A stretch of 64,000 nt of DNA from Sapria himalayana (taxonomy: Eukaryota > Streptophyta > Magnoliopsida > Malpighiales > Rafflesiaceae). The notes beneath the pieces were generated by a model. The model ran no database searches and had not been told where the DNA came from. It was given only the letters and a program-made list of their open reading frames with translations. Positions 14,939-27,881 of this stretch are shown one piece after another (position 1 is the stretch's first letter; every line of letters starts with the position of its first letter). The stretch spans positions 214,228-278,227 of the forward strand of contig JAREIK010011498.1 in NCBI GenBank assembly GCA_029783825.1, given 5' to 3'. Position numbers and translations under genes: made by a program.

Positions 14939-17900
14939 TGAGAAAAAATTACAAATTTTTTTTTGTTATTTTTTTGTTTAGATAAAACATATAAACAACA
15001 AAATGCCTAAAAACATGAATCACTAAACACCTATATGACAAAACCTATAAATACTTAAACTATTAAATTTGTATACATTAATAATAAATCAAAAATAATT
15101 TATGTAAATTATTTTTAATCAAAAAAAATATAGATAAACTTTTTAAATTAAAATAGTATTACAAATCAAAAAATTATTATATAGTAATATATTTTGGTTT
15201 TCTTATGAATCATTTTATGTTTTTTAATTATATTTTAATTGATATCTATCTTATTAATGATAGATTATTAATTTATTTTTTGATCATTATAAGAATATTA
15301 ATCACTAAAATTGTTTATATTATATATAAATATAATGATTATTATAACTAAATATTGAATTCGCTTTTGATAAAAATTTAAAAATTATTATATTTTCAAA
15401 GTTTATAACCTTTCAAAATATCAAAAAATAATAAAAATAAATTTTTTGTTATTTTATTTTTTAAATAAAATCTATAAAGCACTAAATGCATACACAATTA
15501 AATCTGTATACTTTTAAAACCCATAATACCTAAATACATAAACCATTAAACCACTATATAATACATAATAATTAATAAATCTAATTTTTATTTTTATTTA
15601 TTATAATTTTAAATATTCATTTAATTTTTTATTAGTTTATTTTTATAGAAATATTTATTACAAAATAAATTATGAGTAAGACAAATATAATAAAAATAAT
15701 TTATTTTTAATCAAAAAATATATATACGCTCATAAAAGAAGTAAAATTAAAAATTATTTTTCAGTAATATATTTTACTTTAATTTTGAATCAATTGAGTT
15801 TTGTAAATATTTTTTAATGAATATCTATATAATTATTAATAGTTTATTAATTTAATTTTTAATCATTATTATAATAACTATCAATAAAATTGTTTATATT
15901 GAATTTATATGATGTATGATTCTTAATAATATTATAACTAAATAATGAATTCACATTTCTGAAAATTTTAAGTCTCAAAACCATTAAACTGATATACATT
16001 AATAATAAATCATAAATCTCATTTTAATTTTTATTTTAATTATTTGTCAGTTTATTTTTATAGAAATATTAATTACAAAATAAATTATTAGTGAGAGAGA
16101 TATAATTTAAATAATTTATATTTCATCAAAAAAATATAAGCTTATAAAAATATGCACAATTTTAAAAACAAAATTGTATTATTTAGTAAAATATTTTTTT
16201 TTGATTTTGTATCATTTTAGATTTTGCATTTATATTTTAATTTATATCATTCTTTTTAATAATAGTTTATTAATTATTTATTGATCATTATTATAATATC
16301 TATTAATAAAATTATTTATATTGTATTTACATTATATATAATTATTAAGATTTTTATAACTAAATATTATATTAACATTTAAAAAAAATTAAAAATTATT
16401 ATATTTTAAAAGATTATAACCTTCAAAAATAAAAAAAAATAAAAAATTAAAGCTTTTGTTTTTTCATTCTTTAAATAAAAACTATAAATCACTAAAGGCA
16501 TAAACACTTAAATCACTAAACCCCAAAACACTAAATACCTAAACCATAAAAGTGTATATCCTTAATAATAAATAATAAATCTCACTTTTATTTGTATTCA
16601 TTATAATTTTAAATATTCATTTTAATTATTTTTTAGTTTATTTTTATAGAATTATAAATTACAAAATATATTATGAGTAAGACAAATATAATTTAAATAA
16701 TATACTTTTAAGAACCAAAAATATAAACTTATAAAAAGAAGCAAAACAACAAAAACATTATTAATTAGTTATTGATTTTACTTTGATTTTAAATAAATTT
16801 AGGTTTTGCAAATATATTTTAAATAATATCTATCTTATTTATAATAGTTTATTAATTTATTTTTTGATCATTAATATAATATCTATCAATATAATTGTTT
16901 ATATTAAATTTATATGATATATAATTATTATTATTATCATAACTAAATATAGTATTCACATTTAAAAAAATTTAAAAATTGTTATATTTTCAAAGGTTAT
17001 AACCTTCAAAAATGAGAAAAAATAACAAAAAATAAATTTTTTGTTATATCACTATTTAAATAAAACATATAAACCAATAAATATCTAAACACATAAATCT
17101 CTAAACTCCTAAACCCCGAAGCCCCAAAATACTTAAACCTTTAAACACGCAAACCTTAATTCTAATTTAAATCATTTATTCAAATATTAATTACAAAAAA
17201 AATTATGAGTGATACAAATATAATTTAAATAATATATTTTTCATCAAAAAAAATATAATCTTATAAAATGAGGCAAAGACTAAAAAACAAAAATTTTTAT
17301 TTAGTAATAAATTTACTTTGATTTTTAATCATTTTAGTTTTTGTAATTAAATTTTAATTTATATCTATCATATTAATAATAGTTTATTAATTTATTTTTT
17401 GATAATTGATATAATATCTCTCAATAAAATTGTTATATTTATTTTATATTATATATTGTTATAATAAATATTATTACTAAATATTGTATTCACATTTTTA
17501 AAAAATTTTAAAATTATTATATTTTCAAAGGTTAATCTTTGAAAATTTGAAAAAATATCAAAAATAATTTATTTGTTATTTCATTGTAAAATAAAACCTA
17601 TAAACAACTAATTTCCTAAACACTTAAATCAATAACTTCTAAATCTCGAAAACCCTAAATAAATAATTTTTTTAATCAGATATATCCTAAATAATAAACA
17701 ATAAATCCATTTTTATTTTTTTCATTATAATTTTAAATATTAATTTTAATTATTTATTTGTTTATTTTTATTTAAATATTAATTAAAAAATAAATTATGA
17801 GTTAGACAAATATAATTTATGAAATTATTTTTAATCATAAAAATATAGATAAATTTTTTAAAATAAAAAAAAATTACAAAACAAAAAATTATTATATAAT

Positions 17901-18500
17901 AATATAATTTGCTTTGCTTATGAATCATTATTGGTTTTTTAATTATATTTAAATTGATATCTATCTTATTAATAATAGATCATTAATTTATTTTTTGATC
18001 ATTATTAGAATATTTATCAAAAAAATTGTTTATATTGAATTTATATGATATTTAAATATAATGATTATTATATCTAAATTTTGAATTCACTTATGAAAAA
18101 AATTTTAAAAATATTACATTTTCCAAGGTTATAACCTTTGAAAATGTGAAAAAACAAAAAAAAATAATTTTTTTTGATATTTAATTATTTAAATAAAATC
18201 TATAAACCACTAAATGCCTAAACACTTAAATCAATAACTCCTAAACCTCTAAAACCGTAAATAATAAATAATGATCCTTTTATACCGGTAACCCTAAATA
18301 ATAAATAATAAATCTCATTATTATTTTTTTCATTATAATTTTAAACATTCATTTTAATTGTTTAATAGCTTATTTTTATATAAATATTAATTACCAAATA
18401 TATTATGAGTTAGACAAATATAATTTATATAAATTATTTTTCATTAAAATGAAAAATAATTTATTCTAAAAGAAAAAAAAATTCAAAACAACAAATTATT

Positions 18501-18570
18501 ATATAGTAATATATTTTGCTTTCTTCTGAAGCATTTCTATATAGTAATATATTTTTCATCTAAATATTAT
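18501..18570 (-). repeat. Chimeric junction between truncated monomers
   Basis: The words ATATAGTAATATATTTT occur at 18501-18517 and again at 18540-18556. The text between and after them jumps from one monomer type (CTTTCTTCTGAAGCATT) to another (TTTGATTTGATTTTTAATC). About a monomer's length is missing across this point, consistent with recombination between short similar words. Confidence 0.6.
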
Positions 18571-20044
18571 TATTTAGTAATATATTTTGATTTGATTTTT
18601 AATCTTTGTGTTATGTAAATATATTTTAATTAGAATTTATATTATTAATAATAGTTTATAAATTTAATTTTTGATCATTATTATAAAATCTATCATTAAA
18701 ATTGTTTATATTGAATTTATATGATATATAATTAGTAAGATTAATATAATTATAGATAGTATTCACATTTGAAAAAATTTTAAAAATTATTTTATTTTTA
18801 AAAGTTATAACCATTGAAAATCAGAAAAAATCTAAAAAAAAGTTATATTTTTTTACATAAATAAAAATAAATATTCATTTTGATTATTTATTCGTTTATT
18901 TTTTATAGAAATATTAATTACAAAATAAATAATGAGTTAGAAAAATATAATTTTAATAATTTTTTTTATAAAAAAAAATATAAGCTTATAAAAAGAAGTA
19001 AAATTTTAAAAACAAAAAAGTATTATTTAGTAATATATTTTACTTTGATTTTGAATCATTATATATAAGTTTTAAAATTATATTTTAATTGCTATCAATC
19101 TTATTAAGAATAGTTTATTAATTTATTATTTGATCAATTTTATAATATGTGACTATAAAATTACTTATATTGAATTTCAATGTCTTATAATTATTAAGAT
19201 TATTATAACTAAATATTATATTTACATTAGAAAAAATTTAAAAATTATTATATTTTCAAAGATTATAACCTTCAAAAATGATAAAAAATCACAAAATTAA
19301 TTTTTTTATTATTTTATTATATAAATAAAACTTATAAACCATTAAATGCCTAAACTTTTAAATCTCTAGACTCCTAAACTACAAAACCCCCTAAATACAT
19401 AAACCATTAAACCTATATAACCAAAATAATAAATAATAAATCTCATTTTTATTTGTATTTATTATAATTTTATATATTCATTTTTATTATTTTTTAGTTT
19501 ATTTTTATAGAAATATTAATTATAAAATAAATAATGAGTGAGACATATATAATTTAAAAAATTTATTTTTAATCAAAATTAATTAATTATTACTGGATAA
19601 TAATTTAAAAATTATTATCCTATAAAATATTTTACTTTAATTTTGAATCAAATTGTGTTTTGTAAATATTTTTTAATTAATATCTATCTTATTATAAATA
19701 GTTTATTAATTTAATTTTTGATCATTATTATAATATCTATCAATAAAATTGTTTATATTTATTTTATATGTTATAGAATTATTATAACTAAATATCGTAT
19801 TCAAATTTGAAAAAAATTTTAAATATTATTAAATTTTCAAAGCTTATAACATTTGAAAATGACAAAAAATAACAAATTTTTTTTTGTTATTTTATTATTT
19901 AAATAAAACCTATAAATCACTAAATGCCTAAAAATATAAATCACTAAACTACTAAATGACAAAACCTAAAAAAACTTAAAACATTAAAACAGTATACATT
20001 AATAATAAATCATAAATCTCATTTTAATTTTTATTTAGTATAAT

Positions 20045-20066
20045 TTTAAAAGTTAGATTATAACCT
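20045..20066. other. Orientation switch point of the satellite array
   Basis: Up to about 20055 the array runs in minus orientation and stops mid-monomer in the region reading TTTAGTATAATTTTAAAAG. From about 20056 (GATTATAACC followed by AAAATATAATAATTT) all monomers run the other way to the end of the window. The break is abrupt with no filler DNA. The first monomer after it is the counterpart of the one ending near 17530. An assembly artefact cannot be excluded without spanning reads. Confidence 0.85.
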
Positions 20067-22215
20067 TGGAAAATATAATAATTTAAAATTTTTTAAAAAT
20101 GTAAATATACTATTTAGTAATAATAATTATTATAACATTATATAATATAAACTAAATATAAACAATTTTATTGATAGATATTATATCAATTATCAAAAAA
20201 TAAATTAATAAACTATTATTAATATGATAGATATAAATTTAAATTTAATTAAAAAAACCAAAATATTTAAAAATCAAAGTAAATTTATAACTAAATAATA
20301 ATTTTTGTTTTTTAGTTTTTGCCTCATTTTATAAGATAATAATATTTATTTTGATAAAAAATAAATTATTTAAATTAAATTTTATAACTCATAATTTATT
20401 TTGTAATTAATATTTCAATAAATTATTTAAATTATATTTATGGTTTACGTCTTTAAAAGTTTAAGTATTTAGGGGCTTCTAGGTTTAGGAGTTTAAAGAT
20501 TTATGTGTTTAGGTATTTAATTGTTTATAAGTTTTATTTAAACAATGATATAACAAAAAATTTATTTTTTGTTATTTTTTCTCATTTTTTAAGGTTATAA
20601 CCTTTTAAAAATAACAATTTTAAATTTTTTTTTAAATGTGAATACTATATTAAGTTTTGATAATATTAATAATTATATATCAGATAAATTCAATATAAAC
20701 AATTATATTGATAGATATTATATTAATGATTAAAAAATAAATTAATAAACTATTATAAATAAGATAGATATAATTTAAAATATATTTGCAAAACCTAAAT
20801 TTATTCAAAATTTAAGTAAAATAAATTACTAAATAATAATGTTTTTGATGTTTTGCTTATTTTTATAAGTTTATATTTTTGGTTCTTATAAGTATATTAT
20901 TTAAATTATATTTGTCTTCCTCATAATATATTTTGTAATTTATAATTCTATAAAAATAAAGTAAAAAATAATTAAAATGAATATTTAAAAGTATAATGAA
21001 TACAAATAAAATTGAGATTTATTATTTATTATTTATTATTCAGGATACATAGTTTTAATTGTTTATGTATTTAGGTGTTTTGGGGTTTAGTGATTTAAGT
21101 GTTTATGCCTGTAGTGATTTATAGTTTTTATTTAAAGAATAAAAAAACAAAAAATTTAATTTTTTGTATTTTTTTAATTTTTGAAGGTTATAACCTTTGA
21201 AAATATAATAATTTTTAATTTTTTTTAAATGTGAATATAATATTTAGTTATAAAAATCTTAATAATTATATATAATGTAAACTCAATATAAATAATTTTA
21301 TTAATAGATATTATAATAATGATCAATAAATAATTAATAAACTATTATTAAAAAGAATGATATAAATTAAAATATAAATGCAAAATCTAAAATGATACAA
21401 AATCAAAATAAAATATTTTACTAAATAATAAAATTTTGTTTATAAAATTGTGCCTATTTTTATAAGCTTATATTTTTTTTGATGAAATATAAATTATTTA
21501 AATTATATGTCTCACTAATAATTTATTTTGTAATTAATATTTCTATAAAAATAAACTGATAAAAAATTAAAATAAAAATTTAAAATTATACTGAATAAAA
21601 ATTAAAATGAGATTTATGATTTATTATTAATGTATACCAGTTTAATGATTTTGAGATTTAAAATTTTCTGAAATGTGAATACAATATTTAGTTATAATAT
21701 TATAAATAATCAACATCATATAAATTCAATATAAATAATTTTATTGATAGTTATTATAATAATGATCAAAAATTAAAGTAATAAACTATTAATAATAAGA
21801 TAGATATTAATTAAAAAATATTTACAAAACCCAAATTGATTCAAAATTAAAGTAAAATATATTACTGAATAATAATTTTAAATTTTTAAATTTTACTTCT
21901 TTTATAAGCGTATATATATTTTTTGATTAAAAATAAATTATTTAAATTATATTTGTCTTACTCATAATTTATTTTGTAATAAATATTTCTATAAAAATAA
22001 ACTAATAAATAATTAAATGAATATTTAAAATTATAAGAAATAGAAATAAAAACTATATTTATTAATTATTATGTATTATTTAGTTGTTTAATGGTTTATG
22101 TATTTAGGTATTATGGTGTTTAGGAGTATACTGATTTAATTGTGTATGCATTTAGTGGTTTATACGTTTTATTTAAAAAATAAAATAACAAAAAAATTAT
22201 TTTTATTATTTTTTG

Positions 22216-22247
22216 ATATTTTCAGAGGTTATAACCTCTGAAAATAT
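22216..22247. repeat. 32-bp palindrome with symmetric substitutions in both arms
   Basis: The core reads CAGAGGTTATAACCTCTG instead of CAAAGGTTATAACCTTTG. One A is G in the left arm and the paired T is C in the right arm, so perfect symmetry is kept over 32 bp (arms 22216-22231 and 22232-22247). Higher-order relatives at about 46708 and 58858 keep the right-arm change (CCTCTG) but have broken left arms. Confidence 0.85.
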
Positions 22248-24304
22248 AATAATTTTTAAATTTTTTTCAAAAGCGAATTCAATATTTAGTTATAATAATC
22301 ATTATATTTATATATCATATAAATTCAATAAACAATTTAAGAGATTAATATTATAATAATGATCATAAAATAAATTAATAATCTATTATTAATAAGATAG
22401 ATCTCAATTAAAATATAATTACAAAACATAAAATGTTAATAATCAAAGCAAAATATATTACTATATAATAATTTTTTGTTTTGTAATTTTTTTTTATTTT
22501 AAAAAGTTTATCTATATTTTTTTGATTAAAAATAATTTACATAAATTATATTTGACTAACTCATAATTTATTTTATAATTAATATTTATTTAAAAATAAA
22601 TAAATAAATAATCAAAAAGATTATCTAAAATTATAATGAAAATAAATGAGATTTATTATTTATTATTTAGGCTATACTGGTTTAATTTAAATTATTACTA
22701 TCTCACTAATAATTTATTTTGTAATTAATATTTCTTTTAAAATAAACTTATAAATAATTAAAATACAAATTTAAAATTAAACTGAATAAAAATTAAAATG
22801 ACATTTATGATTTATTATCAATTTATACCAATTATTAGTTTAAGTATTTAGAGGCTTTGTCATATAGGTGTTTAGTGATTCAAGTTTTTGAGAATTTAGT
22901 GGTTTATAGGTTTTATTTAAAGAATAAAATAACTAAAAAAATTTTGTAATTTTTTGTCATTTCATATGTTATAACCTTTAAAAATATAATAATATTTAAA
23001 ATTTTTTGAAATGTGAATACAATATTTAGTTATAATAATTTTTATAATTATATATCATATAAATTAAATATAAACAATTTTATTGATAGATATTATAATA
23101 CTGATCAAAAATTAAATTAATAAACTATTAATAATAAGATTGATATTAATTAAAAAATATTTACAAAACCTAAATTGATTCAAAATTAAAGTAAAAAATA
23201 TTATCGGATAATAATTTTTTATTTTTAAATTTTTACTTCTTTTATAAGCGTAAATATTCTTTTATTAAAAATAAATTATTTAAATTATATATGTCGCAGT
23301 CATAATTTATTTTGTAATAAAAATTTATATAAAAATACACTAATAAATAATTAAAATGAATATTTAAAATTATAATAAATTGAAATAAAAATTAGATATC
23401 TTAATTATTAAGTAGTATATAGTGGTTTAATAGTTTATGTATTTAGGCATTACGGGCTTTAGGAGTTTACTAATTTAACTTTGTATGTATTTAGTGGTTT
23501 ATAGGTTTTATTTAAAAATTAAAATAACAAAATATTTATTTTTTTTATTTTTTTATATTTTCAAAGGTTATGACCTTTGAAAATATAATAATTTTTAAAT
23601 TTTTTTCAAATATGAATTCAATATTTTGTTATAATAATCATTATATTTATATATCTTATAAAATCAATATAAACAATATTATTGATAAATATTTATATAG
23701 TGATCAAAAAATAAATTAATAATCTATTATTAATAAGATAGATATCAATTAAAATATAATTATAAAACCAATAATGATTCAGAAGCAAAGCAAATTATAT
23801 TACTATATAATAATTTTTGTTTTTATTTTTTTTCTTTTAATAAGTTTATCTATATTTTTTTGATGAAAAAGAATTTATATAAATTATTTTTGTCTAACTT
23901 ATAATTTATTTTTTAATTAATATTTATTTAAAAATAAACGAATAAATAATTAAAATGAATATTTAAAATTATAATTAAAAAATAAGATTTATTCTTTATT
24001 ATTTAGGGTATACCAGTTTAATTTAAATTATATCAGTCTCACTGATAATTTATTTTGTAATTAATATTTCAATAAAAATAAACTAATAAATAATTAAAAT
24101 AAAAATATAAAATTATATTGAAAAAAAATTAAAATGAGATATATGAATTATTATTAATATATATAAGTTTAATATTTTAAGTATTTAGAGGTTTTGTCAT
24201 TTAGGACTTTAAAAATTTATGTTTTTAGGCATTTAGTGGTTTATTGGTTTTGTTTATATAATGAAATAACCAAAAAATTATTTTTGATATTTTTTCACAT
24301 TTTT

Positions 24305-24320
24305 AAATGTTATAACATTT
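24305..24320. repeat. Palindrome variant changed in both arms (AAATGTTATAACATTT)
   Basis: Relative to the common AAAGGTTATAACCTTT, a G is T in the left arm and the paired C is A in the right arm, keeping a 16-bp perfect dyad. Symmetry breaks at the next pair (T24304 against G24321). Confidence 0.8.
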
Positions 24321-27300
24321 GACAATATAATAATTTTAAAATTTTTTAAAACTATGAATACAATATTTAGTAATTATAATCATTATAATTATATATAATA
24401 TAAACTAAATATAAACATTTTATTGATAGATATGATATCAATTATAAAAAAATAAATTAATATGTTATTATTATTATGATTGATATATATTAAAATATAA
24501 TTTGAAAATCTAAAATTATTCAAAATCCAAGTAAAATTTATTACTAAATAATAATTTTTGTATTTTAGTTTTTGATTCTTTTTATAAGCTTATATATTTA
24601 TTTTGAAGAAAAATAAATTATTTAAATTATATTTGTATCACTCATAATTTATTTTGTAAATAATATTTTAATAAATTATTTAAATTATATTTAAGGTTTA
24701 CGAGTTTAAAGGTTTAAGTATTTAGGGGATTTTGTGTTTAAGAGTTTAGATGGTTAAGTGTTTAGGCATTTAGTGGTTTATAAGTTTTATTTAAACAATG
24801 ATATAACAAAAAATTTATTTATATTATTTTTTCTAATTTTTGAAGATTATATCCTTTAAAAATATAATAATTTTTAAATTTTTTTCATATGTAAATATAA
24901 TATTTATTTATAATAATCTTCATAATTATAATTCATTTAAATTCAATATAAATAATTATATTGCTAGATATTATAATTATGATCAAAAAATAAATTAATA
25001 AACTATTATTTATAAAATAGTTATTATTTAAAAAGTATTTGCAAAATCTAAATTTATTCAAATCAAAGTAAAATATATTACTAACTAATAATTTTTTTTA
25101 ATATTTTTCTTGTTTATAACATTATATTTTTGTTATTAAAAATAAATTATTAAAATTATATTTGTCTTACTCATAATTTATTTTGTAATTTATAATTCTA
25201 TAAAAATAAACTTCTAAATAATTAAAATGAATATTTAAAATTATAATGAATACAAATAAAATTGAGATTTATTATTTATTATTCAGGATATCCCGGTTTA
25301 ATGGTTTAAGTATTTAGGTGTTCTGTGGTTTAGAAGTTTAGTGATTTAATTGTTTAGACCTTTAGTGATTTATAGTTTTTTTTAAGAATGAAAAAACAAA
25401 AAATTTAATTTTTTTATTTTTTTTAATTTTTGAAGGTTGTAACCTTTGAAAATATAATAATTTTAATTTTTATTTAAATGTGAATATAATATTTATTTAT
25501 AATAATCTTAGTAATTATATCTAAAGTAAACTCAATATAAATAATTTTATTGATAGATATTATAATAATGATCAATAAATAAATTAATAAACTTGTATTT
25601 ATAAGAATGATATAAATTTAAATATAATTGTAAAATCTAAAATGATTCTAAATCAAAATAGATATATTATTAAATAATAATTTTTTATTTATAAGATAGA
25701 TATTAATCTTACCAATTATATATCATATAAATTCAATATAAACAATTTTAATGATAACTATTATAATAATGATCAAAAATTAAATTAATAAACTATTATT
25801 AATAATATAAATATTAATAAAAATATATTTACATACCACAGAATGATTCAAAATCAAATCAAAATATATTACTAAATAATAATATTGAATTTTTATAATT
25901 TTTCTTCTTTTTATAAGCTTATATTTTTTTGATTAAAAATAAATTATTTAAATAATATTTGTCTCTCTCAAAATTTATTTTGTAATTAATTTTTCTAAAA
26001 AATTAAACTATAAATAATTAAAATTAATATACTAAAATTATAATAAATAGAAATAAAAATTAGATTTGTTATTTATTAAGTAGTATATAGCTGTTAAAAG
26101 GTTTATGTATTTAGGGGTTTCGGTATTTATGAGCTTACTGATTTAAGTAATTAAGCATTTAATGATCTATAGGTTTTATTTAAAAAATGAAATAACAAAG
26201 AATTTATTTATTTTAAATTTTTCACATTTTTAAAGGTTATAACCTTTGAAAATATAATAATTAGTTATAATAATCATTATTTTTATATATCATATAAATT
26301 CAATATAAACATTTTTTTGATAAATATTCTAATAATGATGAAAAAATAACTTAATAATCTATTATTAATAAGATAGATATCAATTTAAATATATTTACAA
26401 AACCTAAAATGAATCAGAAGCAAAACAAAATATATTACTATATAAAAATTTTTTGTTTTGAAATTTTTTTTCTTTTAAAAAGTTTATCTATATTATTTTG
26501 ATGAAAAATAATTTATATAAATTATATTTGCATAACTCATAATTTATTTTGTAATTAATATTTATATAAAAATAAACAAATAAATAATTAAATTTGAATA
26601 TTTAAAATTAGAATGAAAAAAAATGAGATTTATTCTTTATTATTTAGGATATACCGGTTTAATTTAAATTAGATCCGTCTGGCTAATAATTTATTTTGTA
26701 ATTAATATTTCTATAAAAATAAACTTATAAATAATTAAAATAAAAATTAAAATTATACTGAATAATTAAAATAATTTATTTTGGTCCTCTCTCAACTCTA
26801 GAATGATTGCTAAATCTCTAACCAAAATACTAGGAGCTTTTACTTTATCTCTACTATGTCTCATCATATTTGATGTTGAATCACTGGGCTATCAAAGGTA
26901 ATTTGACTCATGTCTGCTAAAATACTAAACCAAAGTTGTACCCTTATGTTTTGAAATAGCTAGATGTTGAGGATGCTATTTTTATTGATTAATGTAATTT
27001 CTTCTAAAATATCTCTCATGCAGACACTCAAAGCAATTTTTTTAAAACATAGTTCACCACTAAAAAAATAATGACTTTGCAGCCTATTAGAACAAACTTG
27101 CCCCAGCGCGGTTTTAGCATGGCAAGAAGTATGGGCTCTCTTTCAATCAAGAATCAAAAAATTTATTTTATTGGCATGTCTAAGCCCCTTTTTTATATCC
27201 TCATGGATATGTAAAGTATCATTTATTTTTTTTATATTAAATGAGTTATGTATACAAGCTCACAATACCCAAAAAGGTATAGCTGAATCATATTCAAATG

Positions 27301-27881
27301 TATGAAAGGTTTTAATCATTGCTCAAAATATTAGTCTTGCATATTGAAACTTGAGGTCACAAATCAAAGGAAAAAGCCATATTGATGTTTCCAATCCCAA
27401 GAATTTTAGCTATAAAAAGTTATAAAGAGTAGTACTCGAGCTTTAACTATTTCTAGGGTCATGACTTTTTCACTTGAGGAATGTCCAATGTTACAATCAT
27501 TCCTAGTGCAATGACTTTGCAATATAAAGATAAAATGCACAAGCTATGGTCATATCCAATACTGTGACCCAGTATTATAGTGATTAAATATGCATTCATT
27601 ATCATTCTTAGTGCCATAACAATAAGTTCATTAGAGAGACACAAGTTATGACATATTCTCATCGATATGATTTTGTGTTCTAGAGACAAAATATACAATC
27701 ATGACCATTGCTAATGCTACAATAATCTAAAGCAAGAAAGAGACTGGATCCATAACTGACCTCTTGAGTCATGACTTTGTGTTACTTATACAAAAAGATA
27801 AATTTGTGACATTCCTAAAAGTTGTGAATTTTAATTTAAATTTAACACTTATCATTTGATTATAAAAGTGCAAAATATGAG

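Larger units (their letters stand above)
12200..17540 (-). repeat. Left arm of a 5-kb-scale inverted repeat
   Basis: Landmarks in this arm match those of 20056-25688 in reverse order: 12454/25435 (GGTTACAACC versus GGTTGTAACC), 13044/24845, 13581/24308, 14326/23566, 14925/22967, 15411/22227, about 15960/21660 (palindrome-less class), 16412/21186, 16995/20593 and 17530/20056. Most spacings agree within about 25 bp. The exception is 14925-15411, 486 bp here against 740 bp in the other arm, where this arm has lost about 250 bp around 15085. Confidence 0.8.
10814..19363 (-). repeat. Higher-order repeat unit 2 (about 8.55 kb)
   Basis: The unit lies between the TCTAGACTCC markers at 10814-10823 and 19364-19373. 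The order of monomer variants follows unit 1 through the GGTTACAACC variant (12454) and the 13581 type. It then includes two monomers (14925 and 15411) missing from unit 1, the palindrome-less class (about 15960), and the types at 16412, 16995 and 17530. It is shorter than unit 1 because it lacks unit 1's extra local duplication. Confidence 0.7.
1..20055 (-). repeat. A+T-rich satellite array, block 1 (minus orientation)
   Basis: This stretch is a tandem array of diverged monomers, mostly about 590-600 bp. Palindrome cores lie near 321, 917, 1499, 2096, 2718, 3197, 3947, 4867, 5451, 5988, 6587, 7053, 7587, 8188, 8790, 9531, 10126, 10712, 11261, 11860, 12454, 13044, 13581, 14326, 14925, 15411, 16412, 16995, 17530, 18127, 18803, 19261 and 19842. 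Between palindromes, each unit reads as a CCCTAAA-like degenerate tract, then an A+T region ending near a TAAGCTTATA-like site, then TGATCA-containing core, then the next palindrome. It is called minus because the telomere-like tract reads as TTTAGGG on the other strand. The short open frames here have no domain or codon pattern that persists between copies, so none is called a gene. Confidence 0.95.
20056..25688 (+). repeat. Right arm of a 5-kb-scale inverted repeat
   Basis: This is the inverted counterpart of 12200-17540. Successive landmark spacings here are 537, 593, about 474, about 567, 740, 599, 742, 537 and 590 bp; reading the other arm outwards they are about 535, 583, 452, 549, 486, 599, 745, 537 and 590 bp. 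Colinearity ends near 25688, where the sequence jumps from the ATAATTTTTTATTT region of one monomer to ATAAGATAGATATTAATC of another. The spacer between the arms is about 2.5 kb (17541-20055). Confidence 0.8.
20056..26779 (+). repeat. A+T-rich satellite array, block 2 (plus orientation)
   Basis: This is the same family as block 1, inverted. Palindrome cores lie near 20056, 20593, 21186, 22227, 22967, 23566, 24308, 24845, 25435 and 26234. Long monomers (22227-22967 and 23566-24308) contain an extra copy of about 140 bp spanning the TCTCACTAATAATTTATTTT region. Just past the palindrome at 26234, bases are missing (AATATAATAATTAGTTATAA). The block ends mid-monomer, after TTATACTGAAT, at the junction with the non-satellite segment. 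Confidence 0.95.

Noticed and set aside
1..20055. Organellar (mitochondrial or plastid) or Plasmodium-like A+T-rich genome
   Set aside because: There are no organelle genes or tRNAs. The tandem satellite with TTTAGGG-like words and a plant-style hAT element fits a plant nuclear genome better.
27459..27698. Minus-strand 79-codon open frame in the non-satellite segment
   Set aside because: No recognisable domain, no supporting context, and a length expected by chance in mixed-composition DNA.
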